DNA of 64,000 bases from Triatoma infestans (Eukaryota > Arthropoda > Insecta > Hemiptera > Reduviidae). Both the position numbers and the translations under genes were made by a program. Of the stretch, positions 11,779-21,984 are shown piece by piece. Below the pieces are notes generated by a model. It saw only the letters and a list, made by a program, of their open reading frames with translations. It had not been told where the DNA came from and made no database searches. The stretch lies in NCBI GenBank assembly GCA_011037195.1, contig JAAEAF010001573.1, forward strand, positions 1 through 64,000, read 5' to 3'. Position 1 is the first letter of the stretch. Every line of letters starts with the position of its first letter.

Positions 11779-12061
11779 TTTGTTAGCTCTGCTAATTTTG
11801 CTGCAGTTGCCCACCTGCCTCCATATTTGCCATTTTTACGTAAGTATGATATACATTATGTACATAATAAAGCTTGTTCATTTATGTAAAATAATTTTAC
11901 CGCTATGCATTTATCTAAAATTAGCATTTACGCTGGTAAAAATTTATAGCCACTCCAATCACATTTGATTATTTTAGCAGTCGCGTTTAGTGGCCGGTAC
12001 ATCTTTTATTTTTATTTATTTATTCTAGATTCTTACATCAGCGTTTTCGTAGCTATAAATA
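11779..12061. other. unassigned AT-rich DNA
   Basis: Nothing recognised; overlapping short open frames here lack any similarity. Confidence 0.4.
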
Positions 12062-12360
12062 ACACGGATACCACTAAGAAAAAAAAAAGGAAAAAACCTT
12101 TGGCGCAACAGCCCATGAAGGGTAAAAGCTTGCCAGGCGGCGATTTGATTAGGGGAGCGTGTGGTAAGCACGCCGCAGTTCCCACGCCATTTAGTCCTGG
12201 CCTTCGCTACCTAGAGCGCTAATATCTGTAGCTTCCCACTTTTCATCACGATGCTGAGTCAACACCGACTTTGCCCCCACGGGAATCGAACCCTGAATTC
12301 TCGAACGAAAAGCGAGTGCGCTAGCCACTAGAACAACACGTGAGGACACAGATACCAATA
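12062..12360 (-). mobile_element. SINE2 (tRNA-headed) with 15-bp target duplications
   Basis: On the minus strand TTCTAGTGGCTAGCGCACTC (A-box region) is followed by GGGTTCGATTCCCG (B box), so the head resembles a tRNA. A body of about 200 bp follows that is GC-richer than its surroundings. Flanking copies ACACGGATACCACTA (12062-12076) and ACACAGATACCAATA (12346-12360) match at 13 of 15 positions and are target-site duplications from retroposition. The 3' end on the element strand is a T-rich tail (GGTTTTTTCCTTTTTTTTTT) rather than poly(A). No other copy of this SINE is in the window. Confidence 0.8.
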
Positions 12361-12678
12361 GAATTCACATAAACATGCACACACTGGCGCACATGTAAAC
12401 TTTAATTGAAGAAGCTATTCAGCGTGAGCACTCCCTTACGCTAGGCTTAAAAAGCCCTCATTGCTTAATAAGAGGAAAAGCGTTTTAGACGCCCTGAAAG
12501 CAAGGCACTTCCAGAGAGAAGATTGCGTGCTATTCACATTGGTTCAAAGGCACTTTACAAAAATTATAAATTAAATTGTTTTACAATGAGATGTTTATAC
12601 GACAATGGCCAGAGGAGTTTTTAAAGAAGAAAAAATTCTTTCGGTATTTTATCCGTCGTAGCATGCATGTTTATATTG

Positions 12679-12718
12679 TTGCTGACCGGTTTCGGATTCT
12701 TAGCCATCGTCAGAGCAA
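12679..12718 (-). ncRNA. hammerhead-ribozyme-like motif, family E left arm
   Basis: On the minus strand the order is TTGCT, CTGACGA, T, a weak stem II (GG...CC), GAAA, ACCGGT overlapping its last A, C, AGCAA. TTGCT pairs perfectly with AGCAA, giving a five-base closing stem I. All core bases of the CUGANGA and GAAA boxes are present. Helix III is the palindrome ACCGGU with no loop, so it could form only between two molecules, as described for small hammerheads of Penelope-like elements. One extra base follows CTGACGA and stem II is short, so activity is uncertain. Confidence 0.6.
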
Positions 12719-12946
12719 ATTCTCAAGTTCGTGTAGAGAGTTCATTCCAACGAAATGTTTCTGTTAGACTCACACTTGTTGGTTGTCTGTATGTGGGAAG
12801 GTTATTTTTTTTTTCAATATTGACAGTTATTTTAATTAGTTGGACAAGTGAATTTATTAAATATTAATTTATTAAATTAATAATATTAAGTTTATATTAT
12901 AAACTTGTAATTTCACAATTCAAACAACAATACTGACATTCTTCCC

Positions 12947-12949
<3 letters not shown>

Positions 12950-12977
<28 letters not shown>
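12950..12977. repeat. (AT)n microsatellite
   Basis: A run of AT units between the central hairpin and the right arm of the foldback. Confidence 0.9.
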
Positions 12978-13049
12978 ACCAACAAGTGTGAGTCTAACAG
13001 AAACATTTCGTTGAAGTGAATTGAAATTCTCTACACAAACTTGGTGAAT

Positions 13050-13089
13050 TTGCTCTCACGATGAATGAGAATCCGAAACCGGTCAGGAA
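13050..13089 (+). ncRNA. hammerhead-like motif, family E right arm (core mutated)
   Basis: TTGCT, CTCACGA, GAAA, ACCGGT, C, AGGAA. Compared with the left arm, the core G of CTGACGA has become C and one stem I pair is lost. It is on the opposite strand, as expected for an inverted arm. Probably inactive. Confidence 0.5.
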
Positions 13090-13177
13090 CAAAACCAATA
13101 TGCATGCCACGACGGATAAAATACCGGATGTTATCCAGTACTGCCGACCCATCCACATTTTCAAAAAATTCTGTGTT

Positions 13178-13219
13178 GCTCTACGTTTCGGGTAAAAATT
13201 GGTGCCCTTGTTCAGGAGC
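13178..13219 (-). ncRNA. nested hammerhead-like motif (GCTC/GAGC type)
   Basis: On the minus strand: GCTC, CTGAACA, stem II with GGG...CCC at its base, GAAA, ACGT, A, GAGC. Stem I GCTC/GAGC is perfect and differs in sequence from the other families. Helix III is again a loopless palindrome, ACGT. The core carries a C where G is expected (CTGAACA), which should reduce or abolish cleavage. Confidence 0.5.
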
Positions 13220-13306
13220 TCTGCAAAATTTATTGGAGAAAAGATACCATTATTGTACAATATTGTAGTGAAGAATGTATCTCTTCTCCCTACGGAGCAC
13301 CTGAAG

Positions 13307-13340
13307 AAGGGCATCAATGATACCTGAAACGAGGAGCAAC
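13307..13340 (+). ncRNA. nested hammerhead-like motif, opposite arm
   Basis: The core CTGAAGA at 13311 is followed by stem II AGG...CCT, then GAAAC and GAGGAGC. It mirrors the motif at 13178-13219. Here the core is intact, but the 5' strand of stem I (AGCAC) no longer pairs and the ACGT palindrome is lost. Confidence 0.4.
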
Positions 13341-13540
13341 AAAGAATTATTTTTTCTTCAAAAACTCCTCTGGCCATTGCCGTATAAACATCTCGCAGTT
13401 TAATCTCTTCTCTATGTCAAGCCCAAGTGAATGAACTACATGGGGTAGGAATTAAACTATAATAGATTAAAGGAAGAGTTATGTAGCTCAGACTGAATGT
13501 AATATTTTTAGTTTTACTTCAATTTAATTTAATTCTACAT

Positions 13541-13811
13541 TTTTTTTTGAACGGGAAGGAGATGGATGGTTACATGTGAAGCCTAGAATTTAGCAAAGCC
13601 TTCCAGACAGATTTTCCAACCACCAACTACCCATGAGGTTTCTGGGCAAAGGTAATTAGCAAAAATTTCTACAGATTATTATCAATTTTTCATATTTAAC
13701 GTCAAAATAAAATCCAACATTGGGCCAGGGAATCGAATCTAAAACCTAGAATATACAGGGAATTTACCTCAGTTTACTGGTCGCCTCTATCCACTGTGCT
13801 ATCCACTGTCT
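13541..13811 (-). mobile_element. SINE3 (tRNA-headed)
   Basis: On the minus strand TAGCACAGTGGATAGAGG (A box) is followed by AGATTCGATTCCC (B box), a body of about 180 bp, and an A-rich end opposite a T-run at 13541. The head is unlike SINE1 and SINE2. I found no convincing target duplication and no second copy in the window. Confidence 0.65.
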
Positions 13812-14828
13812 TTATTTGAGTAAATTAAATAAATTTAGTTTATTTACAATCTAGAGGTTTGATTAAAATTTATTTCAAAATCGTAATCTAACTATTCTAC
13901 CATATAATTAAATAAAACTTAAATTATCTAGAGATTCCAAATATATGTAAAATATCTCTATTCTGTACTTTATAATTTGAAAACCTCCAAATTAAAGGGA
14001 CTTTACAATAAATTTAGCTTAAATATTTGATAAATTAAAACGTACTTAATGCTTTGATAGTTTTTGTATATTTAACTTTTATTTATTTTAATTCAAGTTA
14101 GATCTTTCAACCTTACAATTCCCTTCCAGCATTTTTTTTTTTGTTTGTTTGCTACTTTAAAGAGGGTTGATGTTCTAGTTTCTAATACCCTTTGACCCTG
14201 CTCTTATACCCAAGCTAGTTTATTACTTATTCATGCTATAGACTGTTTAAAGTGGGTTATCCACTCTGCTCTTTCACTAAACCTTCGTGTTGGCTAACTC
14301 AAGCTGTTCCTGTAAAGCTGTACCAAGTCTAAACTCCCTCAGGGTTCACAGTTTGGGATAAATTTCTGAGCTTCGTTTAAGGATAGTTTAAATATGAAAG
14401 TACTTAGAGCATCTAAGTATCATTTTTTTTTATTATTAGAGGGAAAAATTGTAGAAATAATAGTAATAATATAATATTACATATATATTACTAAAAAAAA
14501 AAAGAAAATCTTTTAATCCAAAACATAAGCCCAAGGGAGAAGTTCACTGACTACAAAAACAGTTTAAATAATTGATTGAGAATTCAATTAAAAAGATACT
14601 ACCACGAGAAATAATTAAATGCAAAGAGTTTTTCGGAACAAATGTTTGTTTTAATTCACATATTATTATCAGTATTGGTGATGCTCCGCTAATTAATAAT
14701 TTACACGGTTAAATCCATATATTTAGGATTTGAAATTTTATTACAATCTACAGATCTCAGTTTGATTTCAGTATAGATATCTAAGCAGAACTTAGAATTA
14801 GAATGATGCAGGGCGGACTAAAACCCAG
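13812..14828. other. unassigned AT-rich DNA
   Basis: Nothing recognised. A GC-moderate stretch at 14150-14400 contains CTCTGCTCTTTC and similar words but no boxes or frames I can assign. Confidence 0.4.
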
Positions 14829-14829
14829 G

Positions 14830-15580
14830 CACCGCAGCCTCCCATTAAGGCTTATTGTGCCAACCCCTCGAAACCTAGTAGTGGTCCCCTCTTCATGAGG
14901 TCCAGAACCTTCCCCACCAGTCCTTCTTGGATTACGGTTTCCTCCGGTCTCAATGTGCCGAAGATCTCGTACCGCAATCTATCAATTGCAACGCAATCAA
15001 ACAGCAGGTGAGAGGCCGTCTCCTTCTCCTCCTGGCACAGTCCACACAAGGACTTTATATCCACCAACCCCACCTTGTGCAGATGTTTTTCGGAAACCTA
15101 CCATGCCCAGTAAACAGGCCCGTTATCAGAGAAATCTGATACCTGCTTAGTCCTAGGGTGTTTCTGGTCCTTCTTCTACACAGCTCTGACATAACCATTT
15201 TGCCGTGTTTTGCCCCAGTACTTAGCCTCCAGAGACGATTATGCTCCCTCCAAGTCCATTCTCTCAGCGACACCTTCGCCATACTTTTGGCTACCCCTAG
15301 AGCAGGTTCCAGCCCACAGAAGGGAGTAATCGCTCCCTCCCGGCCAGTTGGTCGGCTGTTTCGTTACCTATAATCCCCTTATGCCCCGGCACCAATACTA
15401 GCCGAACTTTGTTGTTCCGGGATAATGCCTCCAGGGAGGAGGTAATTCTGAATCCCAAAGTGCATTCAGCGCAGCCTGACTGTCCGAGAAGATGCATATC
15501 TCTCTATTCCTAGAGCCCATACGCAGGTTCTCCTCAGCGCAGAACTTACAGAAAGGCAAAAGCAGTAACACAATACTGGT
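14830..15580 (-). pseudogene. non-LTR retrotransposon RNase H and C-terminal relic
   Basis: Reading from about 15560 down, one frame gives the RNase H motif ICIFSDSQAALNAL. After a frameshift comes RLVLVPGHKGIIGNETADQL, the conserved last RNase H block with its His and Asp. At 15282-15055 RRTRNTLGLSRYQISLITGL and TGHGRF follow, and at 15073-14852 the terminal zinc knuckle CGLCQEEKETASHLLFDC. RNase H after the reverse transcriptase is typical of the I and R1 groups. The reading frame is broken at least twice and everything upstream of RNase H is missing. The stretch is clearly more GC-rich than its surroundings. Confidence 0.8.
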
Positions 15581-15618
15581 CCACGAATTAACATATTGAC
15601 AACTCTAAGATGAATAGA

Positions 15619-16620
15619 TTAGATTATTATTATTATTATTCAAGGAAGGGGAGGGCAACCCTACGTTATCCAAAGCCTCCCTTGGCCCCTAAAGAATAAC
15701 AACTACTGGGTCTGGAACAAAAGTCCAGTCCCACGTTTTACCCATCTAAGTTTCACCACAGACCGAACAAATCGGACCAAAACCTTAAAAGGATACAGCT
15801 TAATATCCTCTGCCAATATCCTATTCCGGCCGAAGGTCCTAAACCTAATCTCCTCAAGCCCAAACACTTCGTAATCAGATGCTCCGGTGTTCCCATCGTC
15901 TCACAAACTCTACAAAAGGGTCGGCATGAGTCCCATTTATAGAGAAGTCTCTTAACACACAATGCCCAGTGAGGAGCACACCCCAGATGCCTGAGAGATG
16001 TCCGTGAAAGACATCGGATCCCATTACTCAAAGCTCTTTCCGGACCCCCAATGAGCATCTTAGACTGCCGACAACCAACTGCACTCATCCATAAGGATGA
16101 GTGCTGTGAGGTCATCCACGTCTGGAAGCCTGACAAACATGTGCCAAAAGACACACAGCAGGCTCTGGACCAATGGAAGGGAGAGAGGCGCCTAATTTGG
16201 CAAACCTATCCACCTCCTCATTCCAAAGATTCTAATATGACCTACCCAGACCAGAAGCACATCCTTCAATGAAGAAAGATCTTCGAGCCTTTTAGAACAT
16301 TCCAACACCAATCTGGAAGTGAAGACACATGAGCTAAGCGCCTTGAACGCAGCCTGGTTGTCCGAGCAGATAGAAACACCTTTTAAATTAGTGTTAGGCA
16401 CCCTCTCATCCAAAAAAAGCAAAGAATTGCATAAACCTCAGCCGGGAAAACGGTGGCCCACTCACCAAGAGGCACCACCAAATGGTCTCCCGTCAAAATA
16501 GACGGCAGCCCCAGACCTACCATCCATCCTGGAACCGTTCGTGTAGCATCGGAGATAATTCTCAGGAATCACCCAGACGGACCCAGGATTAACCAATCTT
16601 CCCTAGAAGGCAACCTATAG
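15619..16620 (-). pseudogene. I-like LINE relic with RNase H, copy 1
   Basis: On the minus strand the RNase H domain runs from YTNGSRMDGRSGAA (the first catalytic Asp of YTDGS replaced by Asn) through VPLGEWATVFPAEVYAIL (catalytic Glu kept) to SICSDNQAAFKALSS (catalytic Asp kept) and VWVGHIRIFG. Then come CRVCETMGTPEHLITKC (terminal knuckle) and FGLW with a short 3' UTR. The plus strand starts with (ATT)n at 15619, so the element ends in a (TAA)n-type tail as I elements do. It contains several frameshifts and stops. The same family recurs at 19063-19772, about 90% alike by eye. Confidence 0.8.
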
Positions 16621-18235
16621 TGAGTAATGTATGAGATTATGTCCAATGCTTCTATTTTTTTATTTTGATCGATTTTGTCGGTGTTTGATTTGGCCTAGAA
16701 TTTGAGGATATGTTAATTGTTCGACGTTTCCATCAGACTTCTGCACCGACTGATTGTATATGAAGGAGGTGTTTTAATATATGTATTTAAAAGAACTAAA
16801 ATAAATAGAGTAAAAATAAAAAGGTATGGGGTTCCTGAAAAGTTATTATTTAAAATCTCACCGGCGATATACATTGTTGTGGATCGAAATCTAGTGTACA
16901 TTTGTAACTCACCCAACCTTTAGGGAGTGACACAATCAAATTGGAGCCATTAGATGTACCAAGATAGTACCAGACTCTATTTGCCATTAACACAAGAACT
17001 ATCGTCTGCATTTACCATGTATAGCTCGTGTAATCTTCCCGATCCCCTAAGTTATTATTAAAATATTGTTTTGTTTTTTTTAAGTTATAAAAGTAATCAC
17101 ACATTTTTGTTTGGTAATGGATCTTCATATCTCCCCACCTCAAGCTCTTCGGAGGGGCAAGCTAAGGCGCTTATCTGGACATTGAAAGAAGAAGTTAAAG
17201 AGATTAAAGGCTAGTCCAGCCTCACGCTTAAAATGGGTATCTGGCCATCAATTGACTCTAATTCAAAAGCCATTCGAACAACCATCATCCGTTCAACGTC
17301 TATTTTTCTTATTCCGTTATTCTGCCAGTCCGTCTGTCACTCTCTTCTCATGCTACCATACGTTCACTCTAAATTATTCACTGTTTAGTTCTTGCAGTGC
17401 TTAATATTTTCATTCAATAAAAAGAGTGTTCATTAAAGTATCAATAGATATTTGAAAAGCATGTTGTGATTGAAATACACGGCGGAATGCCATTTCACAG
17501 ACTTTTAAATACAATTTAAAACCTCATCAACAACCGGGTACCTCAGTTAGTTAACAGTTGTATCAAGTGTAATTGAACCAACATTATTTTCATTTTAATT
17601 TGCTTGAACTAATTAACTTATAAATTGGAGTAAGAAACTGAGTTGAGTATGTAATTAAAAACTAGGAAATTAAAATGTATAGTGCAGGATATATAAAAAC
17701 GAAAAAATAAGATGTTGGAAATAAGAAAGATACATTATGAAATAGTACATCTGTGACAAAGAGACAATTTTAGCATCTTTATTTAAATAGAGGAAGCAGG
17801 TAACAGGAAAAGACTTTGTCGATGTAGAAGGACGGTGAGGAGAGAGAATAAAAAGAAATATAGGTCAGGAATGCCAGACAGGAAAGAGATAGCTAAATAA
17901 GGAGGGAATACATATTTTAAAGTATCCGGTAACAAACTGCAAGGATATAAATTATGGAGAATGATAGCGCTCTACTACCATCCTAAAGTCCTTCCACTTT
18001 TTTGGTGGAGCTATCCCTTCCGCCAAGGGTTGCAATAACCGTAGGCCTTGATGATGACTCCTGTTCTCATTGATCCATGGAAATTCCGCATATTAATTTA
18101 TGCGCATCTCTTTATACTAGTATCTAGTCCCATATTATTACGTTTGCTGCTTCTCAGCCTCACAGTTTGCAGAGTTAATGGTCTCATGATTTCAAGAAGA
18201 AGGTCCCTTACAAACGCTGTCATGATCCTTGTAAT
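16621..18235. other. unassigned DNA
   Basis: Between the I-like relic and a SINE1 copy I see no assignable element. Open frames around 16713-16923 lie on both strands of the same stretch and have no similarity I know. A slightly GC-richer patch at 17950-18060 is unassigned. Confidence 0.4.
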
Positions 18236-18460
18236 TTCTTTTTTTTAATTTAAGGCGCATCAACATCTATGGTCATTGGCACCCGGAGCCTTCTTCGTGC
18301 ATTGCCGGCCTCCGGACGGTATTCTCTCGTTACAGACAATACTGTCCATTACCGGGCAGTGAGCTGTAGAGGCTCCTAGGAAGAAAAAATCTTAGGGCAG
18401 CACAGCTGGACTCAAACCCGGGTCCTCCGCGTGGAAGTCCAGTCCACTAACAACTTCCCT
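18236..18460 (-). mobile_element. SINE1, copy 3
   Basis: This has the same body and AATTAAAAAAAAGAA-type tail as copy 1. The B box on the minus strand is GGGTTTGAGTCC. The A-box side is shortened, ending near AAGTTGTTAGTGGACTGG. Confidence 0.8.
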
Positions 18461-19050
18461 GAATGTTTGTTGACAGAATAAGTACAAAACCAAATCCACT
18501 GCGAGATTTTGAAAGATCTAATAATGTTTAAATCCTATCCAACTACTTAAAGAAAGAATTTCTAAAGCCTGCAAAAAAAAAAAAGCCGTCCTAATTCTGT
18601 TATGAATGCTGTCTATGAAAACTGGACAACAAGAGCGTGTTTGTATTTATTTAATGATGGTGCCGATCTTCGACCATTAATGTGAATATGTTTTCTTTTG
18701 CTTTATTAATGACTATAAACTCAAAAACAATTAGAATTGTAGCAACCAAAAGGCAGATAATTCCTTTCATTCAAAATTGTATATCTCATGAATATATTCA
18801 ACGGATAGTTTTCGTCAATAACCATTTTTCATGGAAAAAAGTGCTGCTTTACGAAATCATCAAGATACATAATATGTAATCCAGTTTTAAATAGAAAAGT
18901 TAGTTTTCGAAGTCTCTTATTTAAAATAAATGATCACATATTTGCAATCCTCAAAAAAAATGAAACAGGTTACTATTGGGAATTGTTTATCTGGTGTACT
19001 TTCCAAGACAAGTGGGTGACGCATGATCATCTTGTACACTGTGAATGCTG
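18461..19050. other. unassigned AT-rich DNA
   Basis: Nothing recognised up to the target duplication of the next LINE. Confidence 0.4.
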
Positions 19051-19784
19051 GAAATGCCACTGCTATTATTATTATTATTATTATTATTCAAGGAAGGGGA
19101 GGGCAAAACCCTACGCTATCCAAAGCCTCCCTGTGCCCACATAGCTACCCCTAAAGAATAACAACTACTGGGCCTGGAACAAAAGTCCAGTCCCAGGTTT
19201 TACCCATCTAAGTTTCACCACAGACCAAACAAATGGGACCCAAACCTTAAAAGGACATAGCTTAAGATCCTCTACCGTTACCCTATTCCGGCCGAAGGTC
19301 CTAAACCTTATCTCCTCATAGCCCAAACACTCCGTCATCAGATGCATAGGTGTTTCCTCCTTCGTCCCAGTGAGGAAGCCAACCAGATGCCTGAGAGAGG
19401 TCCGTGAAAGACATCGGATCCCGTTACTCAAAGCTCCGTTCGGACCCCCAATGAGCATCTTAGACTGCAGACAACCAACTGCACTCATCCATAAGGATGA
19501 GTGCTGTGAGGTCATCCACATCTGGAAGCCTGACATACATGTGCCAGAAGACACACAGCAGGCTCTGGACCAATGAAAGGGAGAGAGGCGCCTAATTTGG
19601 CAAACCTATCCACCTCCTCATTTCGAAAGATTCTAATATGACCTGGAACCCAGACCAGAAGCACATCCTTCAATGAAGAAAGATCTTCCAGTCTTTTAGA
19701 ACATTCCAACACCAATCTGGAAGTGAAGATACATGAGCTAAGCGCCTTCAACGCAGCCTGGCTATCCGAGCAGAAATGCCACTG
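19051..19784 (-). mobile_element. I-like LINE relic, copy 2, with 12-bp target duplication
   Basis: The element body (19063-19772) is flanked by GAAATGCCACTG at 19051-19062 and again at 19773-19784, an exact 12-bp duplication. The plus-strand start is a pure (ATT)n run, the tail of the element. Inside, the minus strand reads the end of RNase H (VLLVWVPGHIRIFRNEEVDR) and the C-terminal domain to TECLGYEEIRFRTFGRNRV. About 70 bases present in copy 1, covering the C-terminal zinc knuckle, are missing. It is a textbook 5'-truncated insertion by target-primed reverse transcription. Confidence 0.88.
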
Positions 19785-20258
19785 TTATATTTAATATTAG
19801 ACTGGAATACCCACAGCGACGGCAAGATCCCTGAAGAAGTGGCTAGATAGTAGTTAGAAGTGGCTGAAGTGGCCCACTTCACCCAGCGGAGGGGAGGGGT
19901 ACAATGTTTATGGGACTTATAGTTGAATTAATTAATCATCTCTTTGATCATTACTATATATATTTTATTTGTACAATAAAAATAATATAATACACTATTA
20001 CATTTATTTTATTCAAAAAGAAAAAGCTATTCTAGTCTAAGCTAGACTACAGCACTGAGTTTCAACTTTAAAATGACCCTTTGTTCTTATTAAGTCTCTT
20101 AGCCATAGAAACAGGGATTAACAACTAAATCCGATCGTAATAGATAAGAATAGTTTTTTTTTAATTAGCAATTAAAGTTAGCCTTGAACAACAGACACAC
20201 ATAATATGGGCGTAGAGTCTAATCCTATTCTCATGTTTGGATAATAAAAAAAAAAAAA
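19785..20258. other. unassigned AT-rich DNA
   Basis: Nothing recognised. Confidence 0.4.
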
Positions 20259-20555
20259 TCTTGTGTGAAACACTCACACGACTTTCTCTAACTGTAGTTT
20301 AAAATATTTGAGTGACAAATTTGCTTCAAACCTATAATTTTAACTAAATGTTTGCTGTCTTCAAATTTTATAATTAATTGAACATTATAAAACTTAATAA
20401 AATGACATTTTTGAGGAAATCATACACTCCCCCTTCACTCAGAAGTTTCTTTGAATGAACTTTCCCGGAACGTTTCCAAACAAAAGTGATAAGTCTCGCC
20501 ATTCATAGTTAGTGTAACTAATTTAATGAAATCCTTTAAAGAAATTATTATATAA
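20259..20555 (+). mobile_element. family A, copy 3 (5' end only)
   Basis: Begins TCTTGTGTGAAACACTCACA after an A-run, as copies 1, 6 and 7 do, and continues into monomer text (CCCGGAACGTTTCCAAACAA). It breaks off at about 20555, where family B starts. Confidence 0.7.
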
Positions 20556-20636
20556 TATTATGTTGTTGTGGTTAATTCCGCATAGCTGGAAAGCATCAGA
20601 GATTTTTCCATGATAGCCTGCTTTTTTTTTTTGTAG

Positions 20637-20677
20637 TCATCAACCTGGTTTTGGGAGTTTACTCATCATCAGGATGC
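20637..20677 (-). ncRNA. hammerhead-like motif, family B copy 2 left arm
   Basis: On the minus strand CATC, CTGATGA, stem II GAG...CTC, AAAA where GAAA is expected, ACCAGG in place of ACCGGT, and GATG. Stem I CATC/GATG is intact. The lost GAAA guanine and broken helix III predict an inactive relic. Confidence 0.45.
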
Positions 20678-21199
20678 TTTTTTGTCAAACAATGTGATAA
20701 CATAGATTTTCACAGAGGAAATTTAGTTGATACACTGGTCTTTAAATGTTTTTGTTAGGGCCTAACTTGGGTTAAGAGGGATGTTGATACCTGAGGGGGA
20801 AAAGTACATATTTCGATCTTTAAAGAGGCTTATTGTACCCTTTAAAAATGGAAACATCCAACACGTGGGGGATGTAACTTAAACTACGTTATTTGAAGGA
20901 GATTTAATTAATAATTAATTACCCATATGGGAGAGGTAGAAAATTTAGAACATATAATCATGATTTGTCCAGCTTTTAATCAACAGAGGAATGTTTTATT
21001 CAATAAACTTAGTCCAATAATCACAACGCCATTCAACTACATAACTTTTCTAAAGATACAGGACATAAAAGTGACCGAATTTATAATGGAATATTTAAGT
21101 CAAATTGAGGTCAAAATATAGTGTGCGCTTAAAAGTGTAGTCTTGCAAATTATTTTAATATAAATATTTATAGGGTTTTAATTTATGTATAAGTCAAAA

Positions 21200-21229
21200 G
21201 GAGTAGAGGAATATCGAGTACTCTACTCC
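21200..21229 (+). repeat. 3' UTR hairpin, copy a
   Basis: GGAGTAGAG and CTCTACTCC form a perfect nine-base stem around GAATATCGAGTA. The same hairpin recurs at 21404-21433 in the same LINE 3' UTR. LINE 3' UTR stem-loops are often recognised by the element's own reverse transcriptase; that role is inferred here. Confidence 0.7.
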
Positions 21230-21403
21230 ATTCAAGCTCTTAGCTTTGAGTGAAGTATGTTTGGTGAAGATGAAATAAAATTAGATTAGGCTTAATTAGT
21301 TTTGAATGAATGTATTTATTAGCATGAAAGTATTTATTGGCGAGAATGGTTTAGGTTAGGTTAATCTGTATATATGTTTTTGTTTTAGGTTTAAGTACAA
21401 AAA

Positions 21404-21433
21404 GGAGTAGAGGAATATCAAGTACTCTACTCC
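21404..21433 (+). repeat. 3' UTR hairpin, copy b
   Basis: Identical stem to copy a, with one base changed in the loop (A for G). Confidence 0.7.
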
Positions 21434-21858
21434 TATCGGTGCGAATGTTTTTTGGTGTACATGTGTAATTTTCTTTGTGTGTGTATCTGAAGTAGGAAAG
21501 CATCCCGGTACAAAACTGGACATTTAGTGCCATATAGTAATTTAAACAAGATAAATAGTTTGCAAGCTATGTACAATTAAGAGCTATGGCTGTATGGCGT
21601 CAAGGCAAAAAAAAAAAAAAAAAAAAAAATTACCCATACTATCTTACTATTATATTTATTTATTTATAACAGAACAAAAGAACACTGTGTCAGCCGTGGG
21701 CTACTGTGGAATAGTTACTGACAAGAAATGATAAAATACGAGCTAAATGATAGTAAGATAGTATAGATAAATAAATATGTTGTTGAACAATTAATCTATA
21801 TAAGCAAGTTGTTGTTTGATAATTACGCATTCCATTCCACATTTCACCTTTCATAATT

Positions 21859-21878
21859 CACACACACACACACACACC
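21859..21878. repeat. (CA)n microsatellite
   Basis: About ten CA units in the family B interior. Confidence 0.85.
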
Positions 21879-21984
21879 ATCCAGGCATGCATGGACTTAT
21901 AACAAGCCTAAATTAGCCTAAGTACAGACATTTATAAATAAATCTGTTATACGTGTTATATTTAGGTCTACAAAGAAACCAGGC

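Larger units (their letters stand above)
12588..13394. mobile_element. family E foldback element
   Basis: The ends GAGATGTTTATACGACAATG and its inverted match ending at 13394 open long inverted arms (12588-12783 and about 12978-13394). The centre 12790-12955 is itself a hairpin (AATATTGACAG against CTGACATT, GGACAAGTGAATT against AACTTGTAATTTCAC). The right arm is about 230 bp longer because it holds a second inverted structure (about 13112-13345). Both arms carry a hammerhead-like motif on opposite strands, and the inner structure carries two more. There is no credible protein; the 127-residue minus frame merely crosses the right arm. Confidence 0.8.
20917..21638 (+). mobile_element. 5'-truncated LINE with 11-bp target duplication
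   Basis: AATTACCCATA occurs at 20917-20927 and again at 21628-21638, directly after a run of about 22 A. The insert begins with the C-terminal end of a LINE polymerase (GEVENLEHIIMICPAFNQQR, a C-x-H-x-C knuckle lacking its first Cys because of the truncation). The frame stops at 21121, followed by a 500-bp 3' UTR. The UTR contains the same 30-bp hairpin twice. It landed in the arm of a family B element. Confidence 0.88.

Noticed and set aside
12994..13377. 127-residue minus-strand frame
   Set aside because: It crosses the right arm of the family E foldback and is not preserved in the left arm.
21353..21366. Insect telomere-type TTAGG repeat
   Set aside because: Only about two units (TTAGGTTAGG) are present, which chance explains.
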